A stretch of 64,000 nucleotides of DNA from an uncultured Akkermansia sp. (GTDB lineage Bacteria; Verrucomicrobiota; Verrucomicrobiia; Verrucomicrobiales; Akkermansiaceae). Location of the stretch: NCBI GenBank assembly GCA_949296365.1, contig CASFPZ010000005.1, forward strand, positions 45,739 to 109,738, given 5' to 3'. A program made the position numbers and the translations under genes. Shown here piece by piece: positions 43,460-52,230 of the stretch. Numbering within the stretch: position 1 is the stretch's first letter; each line of letters begins with the position of its first letter. Below the pieces are notes generated by a model. The model ran no database searches. It saw only the letters and a list, made by a program, of their open reading frames with translations, and was not told the origin of the DNA.

Positions 43460-45892
43460 TTACGACTGAGGAGTAGGCTTCATTGGGGTTAATGGGGCTA
43501 CATCGTTGCTTTGCACCCAACCTGGAGTGCCGTCAAATGTTTTGACGTACTGCCAGGATCCTCGTTGGGCTTGTAGAATGAGAGGAGTCGACGATGGTAA
43601 TTTCATTAGAGACGAACTTTCTGAATCAGCTGCATTTCTGATAGCTGTTGCATGGGTAACGATCAGAAGTTGGGAGGAAGGAATACTTTCTGGTACGAGA
43701 GGGTAGAGTATTTTGTTTGTTACACTGGCAATAGTTAAGAGGAACCCAATGAAACATAGCAAGCCCCAGAAAATGAAGTAACGCTGGAAGGTGACCATGA
43801 TGAGGAACGACGTCGCCATGAGAGCACTGGATAAAATAAGTACGATTGTCAATGTTCGATTACTTACCAGAGTTAACCATTCGGAAGTATGGTTTTTAGG
43901 GGGCATGACAGCTCCCTCTTTGCGTTGAATGAATTCAAGATTTTTACGGGCTTCAACAAGATCCGGACAGACCAACAAAGCACGGCGATAAGCAAGGGCT
44001 GCTTCGCCCGGTTTATCAAGCCTGTAGAGACAATTCCCTTGGCCATAGTAATTCATAGCCAGGAGCCAAGGCTCTTGCTGAGGAAGCTCGATGGCTTTAC
44101 CGAAAGCCTCAAGAGATTTAGTGAATTCGCCTTTTTCATAGAGCTGAACGGCCAGATTTGATTCAGGTGGGACTTCCTGAGCATTTATGGGGAGACTACC
44201 CCCAAAGAGAGAGCATGCCAGAATAAGTATAGGGAGTTTCGAAATCACTGCCTTGACGTGCTTTAGCATCGATTTACGTTCTGAATCTGGCAAGTCGGTT
44301 TGGGAATCTTCAGGTAAGAAAGCTGTTGCATCTCGCGTTTCTAGAATTTTCTTGAGTTGTTCATCAAGAGAGTTTGCTGGAATATAGGCTTCGATAAATG
44401 CTCCGATAGATCTCAGGAAAACAGGCGACGACTCTTTAAGTGAAATTGATTTGAATTCAGCCATACGTTTACGCGATTCTTCCGACTGAGCGTAGAGGCG
44501 TTTGACTTGTTTGACGATGAGCCAACCCAAAATGAGGCAGAATGGGATGTAAATCAACAAATACCAATAGGGGGATATTGGAGAATCAACAGTAGAGGCA
44601 ACAGATAAGGGGATGAGACCATAAATATCAGTCATTTGCGGGATGGGAACATTCCCAGCAGGGGGAGGGGTAACAGTAGGGAGGGCGTTGATCCCGGAAG
44701 ATTGAGAAGGCGTTACAGATTTCCAAGGAAGTGGAATGGGGGAAGTGGATAGAATTTCGTATTTTTCGGTAGAAGGATCAAAATAAACGAGTTTGAATGC
44801 AGGAACTTCGTGCGTTTCCATGGTAGGACGCAACAATTGCTGGAATACAACTTCTCCGTGGAAACTACGCGTTTCATCGTTATTTAACTTGTTTGAGGGG
44901 TAGAGTTTCCAACGAGAGGCGTCAACTGGTTCTGGAGCACTGATAGTATTGAGATTACCAGATCCCGAAATTTTGAGCTGAACAGAGATGGGTTCATTGA
45001 TACTCAGATCACGAGCTTGAGTCGTAGTAGACAAGGAAAAACGGCCAACGGCATTTTTGAAACCTGCAGGCGCTCCGGAGGGCAAAGGTTTGGCGTTGAG
45101 GGTCAACTCAGGAATTTCCATGGAAATGGGGATCATATTCCCGGCGATTTGCGCTAAGATTGAGTTTACCGAACGGTCGGGTTCGTACATGGTTTCTGTA
45201 CCGCTAATAGAAACCTTACCATTACGAAGTGGGGTTAATGCACTGTGGAATGAACATACTCTCCAATCATAGCCGCGGATAAGAGCTGTACAGACTTGGA
45301 GAGGATTGAGATTAAGATTGAGAGGCTGCGGTTCGAATCTTAGAGTGGCCAAACCATCCGGTTTAATGGATGGTAGTTGGAATTGAACAATCGATCGGGG
45401 AACGTAGAATTTCAGTTCGACTTTACAAGGCTCGTTAACAAAAGGCGAGGTATCTTCGACATGCCACAGTACACCATATTGATAATTTTGCTCGATAGAT
45501 TTCCATTGAATCTTATCATAAGAATAGACTTTGAGTTTTTGCTGAGGGATTGAATATATTTTCCCATTGTCTCCCTTAAACTCCATTGAGGGAATGATAA
45601 TTTCTCCGGGTTTATCGGCTGTGACTTCGAAGGCTAAGTAATAGGAAGAGTTACGCGACGACGAACTGTTCCAGGCTGCACTGTAAGCACGTTGTGCGAA
45701 ACGAATACTGGCACCCTCAATCTGTCCCCACGGGGAAACGGGTTGGATCGTTTCTCCATTGGTCATGATGACGAGCATGAACGTTTTCTCTCCAGGTACA
45801 ACGGCTTGAGATACCCATTGAACATGTATTTGTCCCCACGTAGGAATAGACAATCCTATAACTAAATAGATAAATGCTAGTATTTTATTCAT
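43460..45892 (-). CDS. BatD-BatE fusion with C-terminal SH3 domain
   Basis: Membrane-anchored Bat operon protein of 810 residues. Order: signal peptide (MNKILAFIYLVIGLSIPTWG), BatD 'oxygen tolerance' beta-domains (VQWVSQAVVPGEKTFMLVI; ADKPGEIIIPSMEFKG) up to about residue 400, a helix (YLLIYIPFCLILGWLIV), a cytoplasmic-like segment, a second hydrophobic segment, BatE-like TPRs (AVQLYEKGEFTKSLEAFGKAIEL; GEAALAYRRALLVCPD), two helices and a bacterial SH3 domain (ATAIRNAADSESSSLMKLPS). In Bacteroides batD and batE are separate genes, so this is a fusion. It is the last gene of the operon, 23 bp after batB-C. Confidence 0.88.
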   Translation of the reverse strand: MNKILAFIYLVIGLSIPTWGQIHVQWVSQAVVPGEKTFMLVIMTNGETIQPVSPWGQIEGASIRFAQRAYSAAWNSSSSRNSSYYLAFEVTADKPGEIIIPSMEFKGDNGKIYSIPQQKLKVYSYDKIQWKSIEQNYQYGVLWHVEDTSPFVNEPCKVELKFYVPRSIVQFQLPSIKPDGLATLRFEPQPLNLNLNPLQVCTALIRGYDWRVCSFHSALTPLRNGKVSISGTETMYEPDRSVNSILAQIAGNMIPISMEIPELTLNAKPLPSGAPAGFKNAVGRFSLSTTTQARDLSINEPISVQLKISGSGNLNTISAPEPVDASRWKLYPSNKLNNDETRSFHGEVVFQQLLRPTMETHEVPAFKLVYFDPSTEKYEILSTSPIPLPWKSVTPSQSSGINALPTVTPPPAGNVPIPQMTDIYGLIPLSVASTVDSPISPYWYLLIYIPFCLILGWLIVKQVKRLYAQSEESRKRMAEFKSISLKESSPVFLRSIGAFIEAYIPANSLDEQLKKILETRDATAFLPEDSQTDLPDSERKSMLKHVKAVISKLPILILACSLFGGSLPINAQEVPPESNLAVQLYEKGEFTKSLEAFGKAIELPQQEPWLLAMNYYGQGNCLYRLDKPGEAALAYRRALLVCPDLVEARKNLEFIQRKEGAVMPPKNHTSEWLTLVSNRTLTIVLILSSALMATSFLIMVTFQRYFIFWGLLCFIGFLLTIASVTNKILYPLVPESIPSSQLLIVTHATAIRNAADSESSSLMKLPSSTPLILQAQRGSWQYVKTFDGTPGWVQSNDVAPLTPMKPTPQS

Positions 45893-45915
45893 GAATGATT
45901 AGACTGAGTAGAGGG

Positions 45916-48090
45916 TTAATAATCTTTGTCTGGTGTAAATGTATAATTTCTTTGTGGGATGGGGAGACCTTTCTCTTGATCACGTCGTTCAAGAAGCATT
46001 TGAGCTGCGGCCTTCCTTTCTTGTTTTTCTTGGGATTCTTTAACTGCTGCTTGACGAAGTTGTTGTTTGTCTTGTTCGGAAGATTGAATGGAGGAAGACT
46101 GTCTTTCTAATTCAGGATTTTTGTTGAGATCTACTGATTGAGGATTTTGATTACTGTTTTTATTTTTGTCTTGGTCAGGTTGCTGATTGCTGTTTTTATT
46201 TTTGTTTTGGTCAGACTGCTGATCACTGTTTTTATTTTTGTTTTGGTCAGACTGCTGATCACTGTTTTTATTTTTGTTTTGGTCAGACTCAGACTGCTGA
46301 TTGCTGTTTTTATTTTTGTTTTGGTCAGACTGCTGATCACTGTTTTTATTTTTGTTTTGGTCAGACTGTTGATTGCTGTTTTTATTTTTGTTTTGGTCAG
46401 GTTGCTGATTGCTGTTTTTATTTTTGTTTTGGTCAGGTTGCTGATTGCTGTTTTTATTTTTGTTTTGGTCAGACTGCTGATTGCTGTTTTTGTTTTTGTC
46501 TTGGTCAGACTGTTGATTGCTGTTTTTATTCTGTTGCTGATTTTGTTGTTGGAATTGACGGATTTGATTTAGGTATTGAGTGAGGAGTTTTTTATTGCGG
46601 GAAGCTTCAGCTAAGTTGGGATTGAGACTTAAGGCATCATTATAATGATCGATTGCTTCTTTGAGGGTAGAGATCAATTTGTCTGTTTTTTGCTGATCCC
46701 AATGATTATCAGAAATACTTGGCGAGGAAGTGTCAGAAATTACAGAAGTTTGCTGTTCAGGTTTTACCATGTTGAAGGCACGGTACGCAATGGTATTACC
46801 TATATTATAATGGGCAGCAGCTTGAAGCTCTGGATTCTGGGAAAGGATAGATTGTGAGAACGATTGAGCTGCTTCTTGAGATTTCCCTTGTTTCGATAAG
46901 ACGTAACCATTGGCAAAGGCAATTTTTTCTTCTTTTTCTGAGTCCCAAGAGTTGGAGAGTTCCTGGATGGCAGAATCATAAGGATTTGACAGAATAGGCT
47001 TTTGGGAATTAGGCAGTTGATCACCATGGGATGTAGAAGAAAAGAATAGTCCTACGATCAATAGCTGGAACATGGATATATTTGAGAATTTTTTACGTTT
47101 CCAAGTAGTACCAGCGAGTAATCCTATCAAAAAACAGATTAAAGCAGGTATTGCAAACATTGCATATTGTTCATTAGGAATTTTAATTTGACTACTTTCT
47201 TCTTCTTGTGCGGATAATTGAGTGTCGACTTGTCGAATAAGGGAAGTAAGGCTAGATCCGACTCCTAGATGAACGTATTGTCCATTTGTCTCGTTGGCGA
47301 GATTTTTCAAGGGTTCTTCAACAAGTTTGGAGATGACATGACGTCCGGCTCGGTCTTGATAGAGACCATCGGGGCTTTCAGGATTTGGAATTACATCGCC
47401 ATGTTGAGTACCAAGGCCTACAGTGGTGACGGCCAGTCCGATTTTCTTTGCTTGTTCAGCGGTGTGGTATTCAGAGTTAACCGTATCTTCTCCATCAGAG
47501 AGAATGACGAGGGCGTTTGAACTATTATTAGTATCGCGTTCCAAAGTTTGAACTGCGAGTTTGAGAACATTTTCAAGGTTTGTGCCGCCGTAAGAAATCC
47601 AACCGAATTCGAGTTGTTCGATAGATTCTCGGATTGCATTGTGATCGTGGGTGAGTGGAATGAGCAAATGAGCCTCACCCGAAAAAATAATGAGGGCAAA
47701 GTTATCCTCTGGGTTAGCGTCTAGAAGGTCATAAGCGGCAGTTTTTGCTTGATCTAGCCGTGAAGGCGGGATGTCGCGAGTCAGCATCGAACGCGAACAG
47801 TCAATAGCTAGGATAATATTGCGACCCTCTTTCTTGAGGGTGGGAGTTTCTGTATAACCATTGATAGGACGAGCTAATGCTCCAATTAGAAAACAGAGAC
47901 CTAAAACCCCCAAACCCAGCGGCAACCAACGCTTCCATAGTGAAGGCTTAGTTACCAATTCTTCTTTGTAGTCTTGCAAAATGAGAATTTCCCATTTCGA
48001 AGATTGTAAACGCATTTTGGCGATGGTTATGATAAGTAGTACGACCGGAAAAATAAGCAAATAAAGAATATGTGGATAGAAAAAAGACAT
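45916..48090 (-). CDS. BatB-BatC fusion: VWA domain, TPRs and Asn/Gln/Lys repeat tract
   Basis: A 724-residue Bat operon protein. N-terminal helices (LYLLIFPVVLLIITIAKM and LGLGVLGLCFLIGAL) lead to a VWA domain with MIDAS AIDCSRSMLTRD, followed by FAIPALICFLIGLLAG and a TPR region (SQEAAQSFSQSILSQNPELQAA; AIDHYNDALSLNPNLAEA). Residues about 524-648 are ten 12-residue units like NQQSDQNKNKNS, then a charged tail ending in PQRNYTFTPDKDY. BatB and BatC are separate in Bacteroides. The repeat tract is in frame, so the protein is intact. It lies 3 bp after batA and 23 bp before batD-E. Confidence 0.88.
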   Translation of the reverse strand: MSFFYPHILYLLIFPVVLLIITIAKMRLQSSKWEILILQDYKEELVTKPSLWKRWLPLGLGVLGLCFLIGALARPINGYTETPTLKKEGRNIILAIDCSRSMLTRDIPPSRLDQAKTAAYDLLDANPEDNFALIIFSGEAHLLIPLTHDHNAIRESIEQLEFGWISYGGTNLENVLKLAVQTLERDTNNSSNALVILSDGEDTVNSEYHTAEQAKKIGLAVTTVGLGTQHGDVIPNPESPDGLYQDRAGRHVISKLVEEPLKNLANETNGQYVHLGVGSSLTSLIRQVDTQLSAQEEESSQIKIPNEQYAMFAIPALICFLIGLLAGTTWKRKKFSNISMFQLLIVGLFFSSTSHGDQLPNSQKPILSNPYDSAIQELSNSWDSEKEEKIAFANGYVLSKQGKSQEAAQSFSQSILSQNPELQAAAHYNIGNTIAYRAFNMVKPEQQTSVISDTSSPSISDNHWDQQKTDKLISTLKEAIDHYNDALSLNPNLAEASRNKKLLTQYLNQIRQFQQQNQQQNKNSNQQSDQDKNKNSNQQSDQNKNKNSNQQPDQNKNKNSNQQPDQNKNKNSNQQSDQNKNKNSDQQSDQNKNKNSNQQSESDQNKNKNSDQQSDQNKNKNSDQQSDQNKNKNSNQQPDQDKNKNSNQNPQSVDLNKNPELERQSSSIQSSEQDKQQLRQAAVKESQEKQERKAAAQMLLERRDQEKGLPIPQRNYTFTPDKDY
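46150..46520 (-). repeat. 36-bp coding minisatellite inside batB-C
   Basis: About ten tandem units, nine of 36 bp and one of 42 bp, encode 12-residue repeats (NQQSDQNKNKNS; S/P and N/D vary; one unit carries an extra Ser-Glu). Boundaries are approximate. Unit length is a multiple of 3 throughout, so copy-number change would keep the frame. On the plus strand it reads as a spurious, highly hydrophobic ORF. Confidence 0.92.
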
Positions 48091-48093
48091 AGA

Positions 48094-49083
48094 TTAAGGA
48101 GCAGGAGTTGGCTTTAAAACATAACACGACATGCCTAATGCTGAAAAAATGCCTGCGGCAATGAGAAAATACATGAAAATTTCGCGGACCTTACGGATCG
48201 TATAGAGTTTAGCTTCGTTTTTTTCTAATTCATCGATAGACGAGAAAGCCAGGAGAAGTTTGTTTGTATCTGTAGCTCTGAAGTGTTCGCCGCCCGTTGT
48301 TGCTGCAATCTTTTTTAGTGTAGGTTCGTCGAAGTTGTCTTCTCCTCTTTGAAATCCGCGACCAAGCTGACCTTCTTCCGTACCAACGGCAATAGTATAA
48401 ATGCGGATACCGAGTTTGGCTGCTGCTGAGGCTGCTTCAAGAGGTGAGAGCTGGCCAGAGTTCGAGACACCATCTGTAATTAAGATAATGACTTTAGATT
48501 TTGTTTTTTTGCGAGAGTTGAGTCGAGTCGCAGCAGCGGCGATTGCAGAGCCGATTGCCGTACCATCTGACGAGATGGCGTCTGGCGTCATTTTTTGGAT
48601 AATTGACGTGGTTAAATCATGGTCTAGAGTGAGAGGACAAAATGATTTAGTACGACCTGCGAACCCAATGATGCCGATACGATCATCGGGGCGTTTATCA
48701 ATAAAATGGCAAATGACGTATTTGGCGGCGATCAAGCGATTACATCTTTTCCCTTGTAACATCATATCCATTGTCGTCATTGAACCGGAAAGGTCGAATG
48801 CGATCATAAGATCAACACCATTGACTGATTTATGTGTCCTTTCGTTAACAATTTGCGGGCGAGACAACGCGATGGACAAGCTGATCATGGCAGAAATCAT
48901 CATGATGGCACCGATGCGTCCAGCTAAAGAATTTGGATTACGAACCATGCTGGCGATGAATTTGATGGTTGGATAACTGATGGCCCCATTTGCTCCTTTC
49001 CTTCGGCGCAAAAAAAGAAGCAAAAAGAGAAAAGGGATGAGGTAGAGCCAGACGGGGTGTTCGAAGTGCAAATTGTCAAACAT
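48094..49083 (-). CDS. batA: BatA-like VWA-domain membrane protein
   Basis: A 329-residue protein with an N-terminal helix pair (HPVWLYLIPFLFLLLFLRRRKG; IGAIMMISAMISLSIALSRP), a VWA domain with MIDAS motif DLMIAFDLSGSMTTMD plus TDGVSNSG and the TAIGSAIAAAATRL segment, and a C-terminal helix (IFMYFLIAAGIFSALGMSCYVL). This is the BatA/BatB topology. It lies 5 bp downstream of the DUF4381-like gene and 3 bp before batB-C, so the genes are translationally close. Presumed partner of the MoxR ATPase encoded first in the operon. Confidence 0.9.
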   Translation of the reverse strand: MFDNLHFEHPVWLYLIPFLFLLLFLRRRKGANGAISYPTIKFIASMVRNPNSLAGRIGAIMMISAMISLSIALSRPQIVNERTHKSVNGVDLMIAFDLSGSMTTMDMMLQGKRCNRLIAAKYVICHFIDKRPDDRIGIIGFAGRTKSFCPLTLDHDLTTSIIQKMTPDAISSDGTAIGSAIAAAATRLNSRKKTKSKVIILITDGVSNSGQLSPLEAASAAAKLGIRIYTIAVGTEEGQLGRGFQRGEDNFDEPTLKKIAATTGGEHFRATDTNKLLLAFSSIDELEKNEAKLYTIRKVREIFMYFLIAAGIFSALGMSCYVLKPTPAP

Positions 49084-49088
49084 GTCAG

Positions 49089-49637
49089 TTAGTGTTTGGG
49101 AGGATTGACGAGAGTTTCTGAGTTGGGTTGATTGAGAACAGAATCGATTCGGTGGAGCAATTCTCTCGTTTCCTGAACAAGTTGTTTCACCTGGTCTTTG
49201 TCGTTAGGAGTATTAGCTGAATATTTTAGCTGGGCCATGCGGTCGAGGAGATGACAGATAGGTAACCGTTCTCCTTCTGGGATATTCATAAGGGCATCTG
49301 GGCGCCTGCTGAATTCGATGTGAGTTTCGTAGAGAACAGGATCTTTTGACGAATAGCTTAAATAATTCCGGATGATTAGGGAAAGTTCCGTTGCACTTTC
49401 GTGGAGGTTACTATTTGAAGCTAACAGGGAGTCCAATCGATCGTCAGCGAGTTTGATTTGACTAGGGGGAGGAAGAGGAACGATTCGTTTTTTTGAACGA
49501 ATGAAGAAAAAAACAATAAGTGCGCCGACAAAGACTAAAATCAACCACAACAAGGGACTCCCTAGAAACCAAGTGTCTGGATGTAAGAAATCGTCAGGTG
49601 GTATTACTGGTTCAAGTTGGGGAGGTTGAGGAAACAT
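49089..49637 (-). CDS. DUF4381-like single-helix membrane protein of the Bat operon
   Basis: A 182-residue protein with a proline-rich start, one strong transmembrane helix (WFLGSPLLWLILVFVGALIVFFFI, about residues 27-50) followed by basic residues and a helical soluble domain (LDSLLASNSNLHESATELSLIIRNYLSYSSKDP). The layout and position between DUF58 and batA are those of DUF4381 proteins in MoxR/Bat operons of Gram-negative bacteria. No catalytic motif is visible. Family assignment rests mainly on topology and context. Confidence 0.75.
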   Translation of the reverse strand: MFPQPPQLEPVIPPDDFLHPDTWFLGSPLLWLILVFVGALIVFFFIRSKKRIVPLPPPSQIKLADDRLDSLLASNSNLHESATELSLIIRNYLSYSSKDPVLYETHIEFSRRPDALMNIPEGERLPICHLLDRMAQLKYSANTPNDKDQVKQLVQETRELLHRIDSVLNQPNSETLVNPPKH

Positions 49638-49651
49638 AGCAATGAGAATAA

Positions 49652-50542
49652 TTAGTGGGCAAACTTACTGGCGCGTTTTGCAAAGAGAGCCTTGAGAGGG
49701 GGCAGATAAGGAACTGTGTTGTCTAAGTCGAGGAAATCAAGGCCGAGTTGCTGGAAATCTTTTGTCCATGCTTTGCGATGAGAGGCAACTGCTTGATCAT
49801 GTGCTTCGCGAATTTCTTGCTTTGAGGTGGGAATAAGCCACGTATGCCCAGTTTCAGGATCTCGACCAATGAGACGTCCCGAATCCGGCAGATGTAGTTC
49901 TCGAGGATCTTGGACTCGGATGGGAATCAATTCGTGACGGAATGCTAACTTTCCGAGAGAGGGACGATCGGTCTCCATAAGGAAATCGCTTACAAGGACG
50001 ATCATAGCAGTTTTTTTGAGAGTATGCAACAGGGATTCGGCTACCTTTTGGAGAGGAGCATCTTCTTCTCCTGGAGGGGCACTGATAATTTCTCGAACGA
50101 TGCGGAGCGCTTGGCGTACACCCTTGGCAGGTGGTAAATAAAAAGAATTATTTTTCCGAAAAAGTAACAACCCACATTTATCACCGCTTTGAACAGCACT
50201 GAAAGCTAGGACTGCAGCAATCTCAGCAGCATAATCCAGCTTAGAACTAATAACTCCATCGGAAGCGTATCGCATTGATGAACTGGCATCAATAGATAGG
50301 ATAAGTGCTTGCTCTCGTTCTTCGAGAAAACGCCGCACATAAGGAGACATCATGCGGGCGGTTACCTTCCAGTCGATGAAACGCGGGTCGTCACCCGTTT
50401 GGTATTCGCGAAAGTCGTCGAAGTCTAATCCTTGGCCACGGAACCCGGAATGGTAATGCCCTGCTAAAGTTTCGGTGGCTAATTTTCTGGCTTTAAGTTC
50501 AATGCGACGAACACGATTTAAGATTTGAGTAGCTTTATCCAT
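49652..50542 (-). CDS. DUF58 domain protein of the Bat operon
   Basis: A 296-residue protein with the DUF58 core GLDFDDFREYQTGDDPRFIDWKVTARMM and a VWA-like fold with SIDASSSMRYASDG. The upstream frame is open to 50713, overlapping moxR, but ATG 50542-50540 (MDKATQILNRVRRIELKARKL) gives the usual DUF58 N-terminus (helical, RRIELKARKLA). It follows moxR by 58 bp and precedes the DUF4381-like gene by 14 bp. No membrane helix. It is a paralogue of the DUF58 gene at 32.2 kb. Confidence 0.9.
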   Translation of the reverse strand: MDKATQILNRVRRIELKARKLATETLAGHYHSGFRGQGLDFDDFREYQTGDDPRFIDWKVTARMMSPYVRRFLEEREQALILSIDASSSMRYASDGVISSKLDYAAEIAAVLAFSAVQSGDKCGLLLFRKNNSFYLPPAKGVRQALRIVREIISAPPGEEDAPLQKVAESLLHTLKKTAMIVLVSDFLMETDRPSLGKLAFRHELIPIRVQDPRELHLPDSGRLIGRDPETGHTWLIPTSKQEIREAHDQAVASHRKAWTKDFQQLGLDFLDLDNTVPYLPPLKALFAKRASKFAH

Positions 50543-50600
50543 AATGGGATTTTGGGCAAGATAGAAGATACCAGAACACAATGCTGCGAATGTAACAGCC

Positions 50601-51584
50601 TCACGGTACAGGCACTTTGGAAAGGATGCGGTCGATAAGATCATCAGATGAAACATTTTCGGCCTCAGCCTCATATGAGAGAAGAATACGATGGCGTAAA
50701 ATATCGTGAGCAAGGTCTTTAATATCTTGCGGCGTGACGAATGAGCGATGATGCATGAAGGCCAAAGCCCGGGCAGCTAGGGTGATATTGATGGTAGCTC
50801 GCGGAGAGGCCCCGGCTCGGATAAGACCTTTCAATGAGACATCGATTTGGTCTGGATTTCTTGTAGCACGAACGAGATCTACGATATACTCTTTAACAGC
50901 CTGGTCGATATAAACGTTGTTAACGAGTTTACGGCTTTCAGTGATTTGCTGTGGAGTTACGACTGGGGTTGTTTGTTGGGGGGGAGCAGAGGTTGCCATC
51001 AGATCCAAGATCTTGAGTTCTTCATTGCGATTAGGATACGAAACGATAACCTTAAACAAGAAGCGGTCGAGTTGTGCTTCTGGCAACTGGTAGGTACCTT
51101 CTTGGTCGATGGGGTTTTGAGTTGCCATTACCAGGAAGGGATCGGGTAGTGGATAAGTTGTTTCGCCTAACGTTACCTGGCGTTCTTGCATGGCTTCCAG
51201 CAGAGCTGATTGTACCTTGGCGGGGGCACGGTTAATTTCATCAGCTAAAATCAAATTGGCAAAAATCGGTCCTTTTTTAGCCGAAAACGAACGCCCTTCT
51301 GGGTTGTAAATCATCGTGCCTAACAAATCCGCAGGCAAAAGGTCTGGCGTGAATTGGATTCGCGCAAATGAGGCATCTAAAGCACCTGAGAGTGCCTTGA
51401 CCGATAGAGTTTTTGCCAATCCAGGGACACCTTCAAGCAAAACGTGCCCTTTGCATAAGAGACTTAAAATTAATCGGTCAACAAGAAATGATTGACCAAC
51501 GACAAGTTTGCTTATTTCTGTCCTGAGAGGTGAAATCCATGCTGAGTGAGCAGCAATAGCCTCATTGAATTGTTGGGTATCCAT
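50601..51584 (-). CDS. MoxR-family AAA+ ATPase of the Bat operon
   Basis: A 327-residue AAA+ ATPase, first gene of the Bat operon. Walker A GVPGLAKTLSVKAL, LILADEINRAPAKVQSALLEAMQERQ (Walker B and pre-sensor), MATQNPIDQEGTYQLPEAQLDRFLFK and the Arg-finger region GLIRAGASPRATINITLAARA are intact. It begins MDTQQFNEAIAAHSAWI. It shares domain and gene order with the Bacteroides aerotolerance (bat) operons, which have been linked to stress and oxygen tolerance, but the biochemical role is unproven. The operon probably starts in the 51.6-51.8 kb spacer, divergent from dnaA. Confidence 0.93.
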   Translation of the reverse strand: MDTQQFNEAIAAHSAWISPLRTEISKLVVGQSFLVDRLILSLLCKGHVLLEGVPGLAKTLSVKALSGALDASFARIQFTPDLLPADLLGTMIYNPEGRSFSAKKGPIFANLILADEINRAPAKVQSALLEAMQERQVTLGETTYPLPDPFLVMATQNPIDQEGTYQLPEAQLDRFLFKVIVSYPNRNEELKILDLMATSAPPQQTTPVVTPQQITESRKLVNNVYIDQAVKEYIVDLVRATRNPDQIDVSLKGLIRAGASPRATINITLAARALAFMHHRSFVTPQDIKDLAHDILRHRILLSYEAEAENVSSDDLIDRILSKVPVP

Positions 51585-52230
51585 GTTTCGGTCGTGTTAC
51601 TCTGTTCTCGGGAAGGTGATTGTGCAAGCCTTGGCCATGATTGCAAGTACGATATCTGGCCGAGCTGACGTAACTGTGACAATTTTCACTCTCGTAGCGT
51701 TGAATATTGGCTTGAAATAGTATTTTTTTCTTTCAAGGAAATAGATCTATGATTGACTCAGTGAAGACTCCTCAGAAAACGGTTCAAACAGCGAAAGGAT
51801 ATGCGTTTTCCCCTTTACTAAGACACCTGTCCTAACCTGATTTAGAGACTTCTCTTTGGTATTGTAACACCTTGAAAATCTAAGAACTTAGGTTAGAATT
51901 AAATCATTTAAAAATTCTGTATTCTTATCTAATGTATTGATTATTAATATGTTGAGAGATGTTGGCTCAAGAATATTCAATGAAGCTTAAGTAATTTGCC
52001 TGACAAGCAAAAAAAAAAAAAAATCCGTGGAACCCCCATGGAACGTGAGACGACGGAATTGTCACATAGACAGGGGAAAAAAATATGTTTTGCGAGAGGT
52101 TAGAACCGAGTATTGTGTGGGTCCCGTCGCCAGCCAAAGAAACATTGGAACGGGGAGACCGACATGAAGAGGAGGCTTTTGTTGGTTTGTCAGTGATAAA
52201 TACAGATAGAAGACATATTTCGTTACAGAC
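51585..52230. other. Divergent regulatory spacer between the Bat operon and dnaA
   Basis: About 650 bp without a convincing gene; a 28-codon ORF (51749-51835) has an AAGGAA sequence 8 nt upstream but no known similarity. The region is AT-rich toward dnaA, with a run of 15 A at 52009-52023. I found no TTATCCACA-type DnaA boxes, so I do not call oriC. Promoters for both directions must lie here, but none stands out. Confidence 0.45.

Noticed and set aside
46150..46520. CRISPR-like regular 36-bp repeats
   Set aside because: Repeats are contiguous with no spacers, keep a reading frame and lie inside an intact gene.
46138..46572. Highly hydrophobic plus-strand ORF of 144 residues (repeated VFIFVLVRLLI-like units)
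   Set aside because: It is the antisense of the 36-bp minisatellite of batB-C; the hydrophobicity comes from the AAA/TTT-rich repeat codons and no RBS or family match is visible.
51749..51835. 28-codon ORF with AAGGAA upstream
   Set aside because: Too short, no similarity recognised; kept only as a note in the spacer entry.
51585..52230. Chromosome origin beside dnaA
   Set aside because: No TTATCCACA-type DnaA boxes or cluster were found; an A15 run alone is not enough, and dnaN is not adjacent.
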